Part shown: positions 55,833 through 64,000 of the stretch, piece by piece | How the letters are laid out: every line of letters begins with the position of its first letter | How positions within the stretch are numbered: position 1 is the first letter of the stretch | DNA from: Luidia sarsii | Taxonomy: Eukaryota; Echinodermata; Asteroidea; Paxillosida; Luidiidae | Length of the DNA stretch: 64,000 nt | Direction of reading: 5' to 3' | Assembly: GCA_949987565.1 (NCBI GenBank) | Contig: OX465118.1 | Coordinates: 2,632,538 to 2,696,537 of the forward strand | Notes under the pieces: model-generated | The model's database searches: none | What the model saw: only the letters and a program-made list of their open reading frames with translations | Told to the model about the DNA's origin: nothing | Position numbers and translations under genes: made by a program

Positions 55833-56937
55833 GAAAAGTAGATAGAAAGTATAGTATAGTCTAGTTTTAAGACAGGATAAAGAGAAAATTGCTTCAGCTC
55901 AGGCCTTGGTGGAAGCAGGATTCAAATAGTCTCTCTGTTTTTCTTCAGATGGACCTCTCCTTGAGGTGCCAGTAACTCAAAAGTTAATGGGCAAATGGTC
56001 TCAAATGATAGCATGTTATGAGAACAGGCCAAGTGGAATGAATCTCGCTGAACCATCAACTTGAGACCACCCACTTGGGAATCGGGAAAGGAAGTCACCA
56101 TCAGGGTAGTAGACTAAAAGTACTTGAAGTGGTCAGACTGGTTGAGGTTGGCCACTAAAATGTAAGTGGTGAAAGAAAAGAAGTCCCAGAGTAACCATAA
56201 ACTCATGTCCTTGACAAACTTCAGAGAAAACGGGAAATTGAACAAAAAAGTGGTACCTTATATGCAGTCAAGTGCATGAAGATATAAATAAAAAAAGGAC
56301 TTATTTCCAACTTCCATGGAGTGGCTGATTCCAAAGAAAAAGATTTCCTGTCAACTGTCAAATTTAACATTTCCTTAATCATTAGGGCCTACTTGTTTCA
56401 GGACACTTCATATCACTCGCCATTTTCATCCCAGTAATAGAGACTGGATGATTTGACACGAACCTCTAACAGAGAACTAGAAATGCTGATAGACATCAAG
56501 TTTATTTGTTCCAAACAAGAAATATTCAAGGTATGCATTTGCGAGCGCCGGGTTGGTCCTCGCAGCAGTCTTGGAGGGAAAAAAATAAGAGACCTCCTCT
56601 GTGAGTTTGCGGAGCGTTTTTTGTTTTGTTTTGTTTTTTGTTGAGACAAACATGGAGTGAAATAGCTGGAAGGGAAAGAAGCCTGGTGGTCAATCAAGAG
56701 ATTGGTTTACCCTTGAAAGTGAAAATGGGCTTGTTGGTTAACCACCAAGCAATTACTTGCAAACCACAGGAAACACTTGGGCTGTTCCAGGAGTATGGTG
56801 ACTGTTTTCAGAATGGAGCTAGACCGCACTTCCATGAAGACAGCTGGGACATTTGTTTCACCACGGTGCACTGTAACTCAACCCACACAAAATGTGAACT
56901 AAAAAGTGTCTTCTTCTGTATACTACCATATGCGGTT

Positions 56938-56956
56938 TAACCCTAACCCTAACCCT
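56938..56956. repeat. Short interstitial telomere-like repeat (TAACCC)3
   Basis: TAACCCTAACCCTAACCCT, three units only, no neighbouring degenerate units. Confidence 0.6.
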
Positions 56957-59756
56957 GCTATTGTGTGATTCTGAAAAGAAAAATTCCTCAAGATTCTAGG
57001 TTCTTTTTGAACGGCACAAACTCACAGGGTTTATTTGGATTTGGAACCACCACAAACTATTGGACCTTCATCCTGTACTACATGTAGATCTATGTACATG
57101 TACTTTGCTTTAACTCCAAGATTTGAGGTTCAGTTTCTCTCAGAAAGTCTACGCTCACTGAAAGTGGCCAGACCATTACTCCTAGAAAGGTTAATTCAGC
57201 CAGGAATGGTTTGCGGAGGTTCCATGTACAAATATAACCAAGACACTTGAGGAAACATTCTTAACGGAACCACTAAGAGTTTCTTTGGACAGAGTACACA
57301 AAAAATCCACAACCCGCTGCATAATCTTCATCCTTATTAGCTTGAAATATCAGATGCCTCATCCAGTATGAAATGTTGCGCTGCTTAATTCAACTAAATA
57401 AAAGTTCATTATTACAAATGGAACAGTGAAAGTTCACATACATGTTGGCCAGTGAAGTTGTAGAGCACAGAAATGATAAGCACTATATGTACAAATGTAT
57501 ACATATGTACAATTTACTTAATTTAAGTGCAAGTGCTGTTTCTAATCTTGTTATCAGTATTACCGGGGTGATGCACTTCTTCAGGGTTTTGGAGCTTCAT
57601 TGATAATAGACAAGACATGAGTGTAACAGTGAAGGACATGTGGTGGTTGTTAACCGTGATTAAACAACACAGCAAGCTGAGCTAAGGGACAGAACTGTTG
57701 GCGGTATGACTGAGGGGGAGGTGATGACAACTAGGGGTTGACGTCTGCAGTCGCTACTCTCACACCCCCAAAAGATCCTTCAGACACCACAAGGAAATGG
57801 GCCAACCACAAGCAGGAAGGCACAGCTTCCTTGAGCGGTTGGAGAGAATGCAGACTTCACAAGGGCTCCAGTGTACAAGAGACTCTACGGGCTACAAAAA
57901 CTTGGTCGTTTGAGGTGGGTGAATCACCGGCTCTGGAGTCCCTCGACCCTGAGCTCCTCAATACTTGTCAATATTGTCTGGAGGTGTTTGTCATTACACT
58001 TTTGCTTCCTTCCTTGTGACTGAAAGATGCCCTTAGAGAGTCACTAGATGGGCTGCTATTGGGGCAACCATTTAGCGTACTTTCAAACCAAGTCTATACA
58101 ACACATGCAGGTGTAAGGTATTAGTGTTGTGCACGGTCAACGGATGAACCAATATTGTTAACACGAAGACGGTTTTGTCAGGTCACCCTTGCAAGTACAG
58201 ACACTGTATGTGAACGTGCATTGAAAAGCCAATAATAGTTTAAGTATTCTAATGAAAGCTTTATTAAGTTTATACTCTGGCTGGTTGAAGGATATTAAAG
58301 GATATTGAAGGATATTAACTTCTTCTAAGAACTTGGTTATATGATTTCCTACTGGAAAGTCTTTTGAGTTTCGACTCACAGAAAGGGTCCCTAAGAAAGT
58401 GGGTTTTTTTTAGATTCTGGTTCTGGTGTTGCCATCAAAAAGATGAATGGTTTCCCCTTGTTTCCAACAAGAATTGTTTCACATCTGTTTGTGAAAAAGA
58501 AAATGGAGTTCACAGTATTACTTGGCTTTGAACTAAAATTGTCTAACAACCCTTACATGGTAATACAAGAAAACTAGCAGAAATGAGACAAACACAATAA
58601 ATTCAGTATATATACAATGTACGTACAAACTGTATGTACATGTACATGTAGTTGCAACAATCCACCAAGCGAGGGCGACAAAGCAAAAAAGCTTGGTGAT
58701 ACAACAAATCTACAAAATATGCAACTGTCTGTTGACCCATGGTTGAATCCAACAAAATCCCCTGTCTGTTCAGTGCTTCGCTAAAAAAGGTGAACAGAAA
58801 TGTGCACGTGTTCCATTTGTTCTAGTTTTTTAACACTAAGCGAGGTAAAGGTTAAAAATAGTGCCCACAATAACATTGGCTTGGCTCCATATAGACAGCC
58901 TTAATCTGGGTGAAATTGGGCTAAATCACTGCCAGACAGCACACAACTGGACTTGTACAATGTACTGTGTACAAGCACCTACATCCCCAGGAAGACATGG
59001 ACTAAGCATGTGATACACCACACCTCCAAACACCTCCGCTATGTATATCAGCACCTTCAGTCTAAACTCCCAAATCTTCAGGTTAAATATCACAAGGGGT
59101 CAAGTCCAAAATATCAGCCCCAATTTCAGTTGGAGGGCTAGCCCTCTTGTCAGGAAACTTCTGTCATGGCTCGCAGGAAGACAGCACAGAGACCAAGTAC
59201 ATTGAGCAATCTTTCAAGGCATGGGTCGGGAAGCAGTCGTTATGATTGACTGCTATTGTAAACTCATGTGATAGTGATTGAAAGGATTTACAAGTTCATC
59301 ATTAGAAACACAGATTATACAGAAACCACATTAAACCTATTTTCAATTTTTTTTATAAAACATCATATGGAACCAATTTTGAAATGGATCTCTGTTTTAA
59401 ATATTCATATATATATATATTCATTTCTTCAAAACAGTACCAGGACTACTGCATTAAAAAAAACACACTCATGATGACTTTAAGTGACTTCTGCTGTCCT
59501 GCATGATACACATATTTGGCTCTGTATTAATCATCGTCCCTAGTGACATGTGCCTGTCATGCAATTGTGTAGGGCAATATATCAGTTTAAACCACTTTTA
59601 TTCACAGAATTCCAAAAATGCCAGAAAAAGATTGAAATTCAGAAATGCACCTGCACAAATAAAAACGCACTTCCTTTGAATTTGGGGAGAAAGACGATGA
59701 TATTCTTCGAAAGATATGGACAATATATAACAAATTTGAAGCTCGGAGGCCTATTT

Positions 59757-59770
59757 GTTGTCATGGCAAC
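59757..59770. promoter_or_regulatory. RFX-type X-box in a CpG-rich patch
   Basis: GTTGTCATGGCAAC matches the X-box pattern GTHNYYATRRNAAC bound by RFX factors and is nearly palindromic. It lies at the edge of a GC-rich stretch (to about 59900) with GGCACGTGCGCGGCGG. Whether it drives the neuregulin-like gene (minus strand, 8.2 kb upstream of exon Ig-1) or another transcript is not known. Confidence 0.4.
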
Positions 59771-61432
59771 CAATCCCCCGTTCCCGACCGGGCCTCCTAG
59801 GTAATTTCCTCTGCATAATGTCAGCTCCGAGGCACGTGCGCGGCGGAGGATGTTCCCGCATTGCAGCCAGACCCCCACGGCTCCGAAGGCAGGGAAGTCA
59901 GAATTTTGCAGCATCACGACAAAAATACAGGGGGGGGGGGGATGGGGGGGGGGGCTTGACAACATGGCCAGATTCCACTCGAGTAAGAACGCGACGCCAA
60001 AGACTGCATTTATTTTAACTGACTTGTTGCACAATTTGGTTCCAAGATCGGGACCTGCATGCGGCAGCTATATTGAATGCTAGAATTATGACTTCCACAT
60101 GGTGCTCATCAAATAATTACATAGGCTTCTAAACTATAACTAAAAGCTACTGAACATGTGCTTTACTCTTGTCATTTCAAATGAATTCCAATACATTGCT
60201 CAGTACAAAGATGGAATAAGGTTTGTACCAGTATTCCGATTTCTTACAAGTACCAGTATGACTATACTGGTTCCAATGTAAATGTACTACACGTACATGT
60301 ACATGTTCATGTACATGTACATGTACATGGCAAATCTACTAGGCAAATCTTTATTGCACTGACTAGATGGAAGCTTTGAATATGGCCTAAGCCATGAAAT
60401 GTAAACACAATCAGTGCTTCAGAATATGGAATGCTGATGGCCCATGTAGTAGCAACAGAAACCCAATTACATGTACATGTACAAGTTGTATGCCTCCGGG
60501 GAATCTGCTTCCAGTTGCATTATGGGGCAGCTTTGTGGCTGTATCCTTGATATAACTTGTGCATCTTGTAGTAACAGGTCTTGGGCTCTCCGAAGGCAAA
60601 TCCATTTATCCTCCGCTCAAGGAGCAAGAGTGCCTCTGATTCAAGGACGGTCAAGGGGTTGGCATGGGAACATCAATTATAATACAATTGGTGAGCTGCT
60701 TATCCCAGAATTACAAGATGGAGCCATGAGTTCACTCTGCCTCAATATTATGGAAATAATTTCACTAATATTATTAAGTTCTCATCAAACATGTACGTAG
60801 ACTGCAATAACAGCTATTTAATTGCACTTACAGTACACATACTACATGTATGTATTTAGAAAGTTCTGCAATTTTGTTCCTTTACTAGAAAATTCCCAAA
60901 GTACAGTACATCTCAATTTGCAGCAGGTACAGTACATGTACTATACATTACATAGCATTCGGTTGGTTACGTTGTACAGGGTGTACATGTACCTCTAACC
61001 CTTTTTGGTCCAATAAAACACCTCAGGGTATTCCTGATACTTGGCCCTACAGAATACATTCACAATTGCACAGAGCCAGTGGATGTTTGACAATAGGACA
61101 AATTTTAAAGAGTTTCTTGTGTTTTGAGTTGAAGAGATTGACACTCAAGACCTTTAAATTGGATACCCGTATATGGTAAAAATAATGCCCTGTGTTCTGT
61201 TGATGAGTGCAACAATCTGGTTTTTCCTTACTAGTTGAGACAATTATGTGGACTAAACTTTCCTCATGGTACTTCATTTTTAGCCAAACATATTTTTGTA
61301 TAGTAATGACAAATATAACTGTTAACTGAATGTGTATTGTATTGATGTGTTGAACTCTACAGCAAAAAACCACAAAACAAATGTGCAGTTTTGATACTCA
61401 CAGAGCATGCTACACTACACATACAAGTACAT

Positions 61433-61500
61433 ACATGTACAATGTACATGTACATGTACATGTATGTACTGTACATGTACATTGTATTCTACATGTATGT
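61433..61500. repeat. GTACATGTAC palindromic microsatellite
   Basis: Self-complementary ACATGTACATGT units; similar arrays at 53396-53487, 53756-53826, 60290-60330, and shorter ones across 44-64 kb. Confidence 0.8.
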
Positions 61501-62552
61501 TGCAAATATACACAAGCTCTCCTATTAATTCAAATACTGTAGCTCTGACAGACCCACCGCAAATCCATGAAGACCCAATAAATTCCACTTACCGTTACTG
61601 GTATTCCAATCATTCATGTTTGTTTTTGGTTTTCAACCATTTTTTGTGTGTGTATCTATCTGTCTGTCCAGTTCTTTGTTTGTCTGTCTGTACATGTCTA
61701 CTACATTACATGTACATGAGCTTACCATCAATTTTCCATTTTTCTCATTTTTTATCCTCTGACAATAATTTCCACAATGAATGTGTAGCTCATAGGTGAT
61801 TTCATTGTCATGGTTTTGAATAGCACACGATCTGTTTTGACAGGGCTAGTCCCTAAGGTGGAAATGTCCATCAGTACGCAACCACTAGACAGGAAAACCA
61901 CAGCATACATGTAGCTTCAAAGTAACTCTCTTCCAATGACATTCTGACTGGTGGGATTCATCATTCAATGCCAACTTCTCCATTCTGTGTACATACAGGG
62001 ACAAAGAATTCAGATAATGTCTTCATGTTTATTTTCCTAGGTCAGGGCGAATAGAAAGTTTACATTCACTGGGGAACACACAGACACATTTTTTTTTCCT
62101 CTCTCATAAAAGTGACAAATCGGTCAAAGATTTCCAAGTTTCATGTACTTAAATTTAGCGCCAGTATTCATAGCTGCGACTCTTCGATGCCTTGTAAAGA
62201 CCTTTGCCCCTCAGTATCTTTCCCTCAAACTGATTTATTGCCTAGTTTCGTCTAAAACTCTTAGACACCACATTTTCCTACCACTATTTTATTTACTTAT
62301 TTACAAGTTCTTCATTTAAATGTCACGTATGCAATTGATGACAATCTTTGTTTGAGGAGAATAAATAGTAGACCTACATGTACAAAGGACCCAAGGGGTT
62401 GAGTAACTGTTCTCTCTGGGGGCAGGCAAACTTGTATACAACAGCACACATAATACGGCATGCTGAAAGCTGAATGTCTCCTACTGACAGGCAGAGAACA
62501 CACTACCTGAAACGTTGGGTTACCGGCTCTTTTCACAGCCATACTCCTTCTC

Positions 62553-62888
62553 TTAAAGCCCCTACACAACATTGGTTGAGGTCAAAGAACAATATCCATA
62601 CATTGCCTGATCCAACATATGCATGAAATAGCACATCTGTGAAAATCCCGAGAAAAATTGTGAAAACCGCTTCATACATGTATGTTTCGCACAAATGCCG
62701 CATTCAACACCGTACTGTGCCGAAATATAATTTAGATCTCGGTGAGACGTAAACAATTTTGTTTACTCTTTTAGGCAGAAATATTTCAGTGCAAGGTTTC
62801 TACCAACCATTTTCAAACTGTATAAGTTTCATGTAAATCTGTGAACATTTCTGTTTTTAGAAATACCAATGTTGTGTAGGGACTTTAA
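62553..62888. mobile_element. TTAA-flanked MITE, 336 bp
   Basis: TTAAAGCCCCTACACAACAT at the left and ATGTTGTGTAGGGACTTTAA at the right are inverted and bordered by TTAA; same family as 31435-31790. Fragments of the foldback family lie on either side (GAAACGTTGGG near 62510, GGTGTCACCAGAAACCTCC near 62914). Confidence 0.75.
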
Positions 62889-64000
62889 GAGATGATATAG
62901 ACCTACTGTACATGGTGTCACCAGAAACCTCCTACTTGGTAATTTCCACCATGCAAACCTTTAAGTCTTATCTGAAAGCTGAATGGATAGTGACACGCTG
63001 AGCACTGTAGCCAAAGGAACAAACTGATTGCCGCCAGCTTCTCTCCAAGATCCATTCATGCCATTACCTCAACCTACATGTACATGTGTGAGATGAGAAG
63101 GTACAGTACTTCTCTGTCAACCAGATGGTCTTGAACCAAACCCAAATAGATCTTTAGAGTCCGGGCATGAACTGACCGGTCAAGGATGCAGCCTGGATTA
63201 GACTGACCCTTGGAAGGAAAGCAAGACAGGATACTAAGCTCAGTGTATATTTCATCATGGTACCAGTTGGCACATCCTCAGTATCAACCTGGTAACAGCG
63301 ACTAACAGATAATGTTAGGATTGATTTCATAAAAACGATAAAAACAAGGTGAGGACAATATCCTTCGATTCCTTTGACCTTTCCTTTTAGTGAAGCGAGA
63401 CTTAGATTACATTATCACCTTTAATTTGATGAACGATGAAGTCAATACCGGGTAGCTTCTAACAAAGACTGCTTCATATTTCATAAATAAGCAATTTACT
63501 TGCATGGGCCATGGGGAAGCCCAGCATTTGCAATATTGAATCCCAAGTGTTGACTTGAAGCACGGAGCAGAAAAGATTGCCCTGATTTGAAAGAAAAATA
63601 CACACGCACACAAAAACCAAGATGAAAACTTCAGCACACAAGATTGATCAGTAAGAGACCTACGGTACTCATATGTCAATTCAGTATTTGCACATAGAAA
63701 CCCACACTAGGCAACTACTGGGTACAGGGAGGAGGGGAGGTGTGTCATATGTAATCCAGGGTCTGCCAAAGGGGTATAGATTACTCCCTTGGAGGTAGGG
63801 AGGGTGCTAAAATGTAGGTGTTTCCACCTGGGAAATGGTTTTAATTGGGAGTCTTACAGACACTCTTAATTTGGCGCCATTGCGAGATCCATGACACCTT
63901 TGAAAGAGCAGAGTTCATGAAGTGTGGATGAATACCGAATAGTTCAAACCACAGAATAACTGCATGTACGTATGTCTGCGCTATGATAAACTCTCTTAAC

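Larger units (their letters stand above)
54064..64000. other. Upstream flank; no gene resolved
   Basis: Besides the MITEs at 55423-55832 and 62553-62888, GTACATGTAC arrays (60290-60330, 61433-61500), a telomere-like (TAACCC)3 at 56938-56956 and the CpG-rich patch at 59757-59900, I see no exon with a recognised domain. A minimal ATG plus phase 1 donor on the minus strand at 61617-61593 (MNDWNTSN, then GTAAGT) could join exon Ig-1 in frame but has no independent support. The remainder has only short random open frames. Confidence 0.35.

Noticed and set aside
56938..56956. Chromosome end or telomere fusion
   Set aside because: Only three TAACCC units, with ordinary sequence on both sides.
57738..58019. 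Plus-strand frame of 93 codons as a gene
   Set aside because: No recognisable domain, no start context and no splice partner; composition resembles surrounding non-coding DNA.
61593..61617. ATG plus phase 1 donor (MNDWNTSN) as first exon of the Ig isoform
   Set aside because: Kozak context and donor are acceptable and the phase fits, but 25 nt can match by chance in 12 kb; mentioned in the flank entry only.
63407..63679. Minus-strand frame with hydrophobic stretch WFLCACVFFFQI as a leader exon
   Set aside because: No ATG start in the frame and no neighbouring exon recognised.

Overview
The window is animal genomic DNA: canonical GT/AG introns, one gene spread over more than 40 kb, and many short inverted-repeat transposons, tRNA-derived SINEs and microsatellites. 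I see no prokaryotic or organellar features. The one gene I can reconstruct has its closest relatives among deuterostome signalling genes, and the repeat landscape (abundant GTACATGTAC palindromes, many MITEs) suits a marine invertebrate deuterostome such as an echinoderm, hemichordate or cephalochordate. I cannot settle which.

Main content: a neuregulin-like gene on the minus strand. Thirteen exons were assembled by hand between 51536 and 10894. Every junction has a GT donor, an AG acceptor and a matching reading phase. In transcript order they encode: an Ig domain on two exons (51536-51362, 50839-50730); a separate ATG-containing exon with a membrane anchor (46380-46191); seven EGF-like modules on seven exons (32371 down to 17723); a transmembrane segment (13975-13873); and a cytoplasmic tail on two exons (12978-12825, 11631-10894). 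The Ig block and the anchor exon both end in phase 1 and both join the first EGF exon in frame, so they look like alternative N termini, comparable to vertebrate type I (Ig) and type III (N-terminal transmembrane) neuregulins. The anchor isoform is complete at 669 residues. The Ig isoform has about 700 residues here and its first exon was not identified. Evidence for the family: the sixth EGF contains HFCMNGGEC, close to the ErbB-binding EGF of neuregulins, and is split between its fourth and fifth cysteines where vertebrate neuregulins switch alpha and beta exons. The tail carries RGRLNGTGG, a block I recall from the vertebrate NRG1 tail.

Layout. 1-7 kb: probable intergenic DNA with an AT-rich tandem repeat, a GC-rich promoter-like patch (about 580-960), a 211-bp palindromic MITE and a 1.3-kb minisatellite of 24-bp units with higher-order structure. 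7-10.9 kb: 3' flank or 3' UTR of the gene. 10.9-51.5 kb: the gene, with introns filled by MITEs, SINEs, a CT-rich tract and a perfect 159-bp triplication near the anchor exon. A decamer minisatellite starts at the donor of the first Ig exon. 51.5-64 kb: upstream DNA, either the intron after an unidentified first exon or the promoter region. It holds a GA-rich tract, a 949-bp Harbinger-like element with a Myb/SANT-type ORF fragment, other MITEs, an RFX-type X-box in a CpG-rich patch, and many GTACATGTAC arrays. No plus-strand protein-coding gene could be supported.
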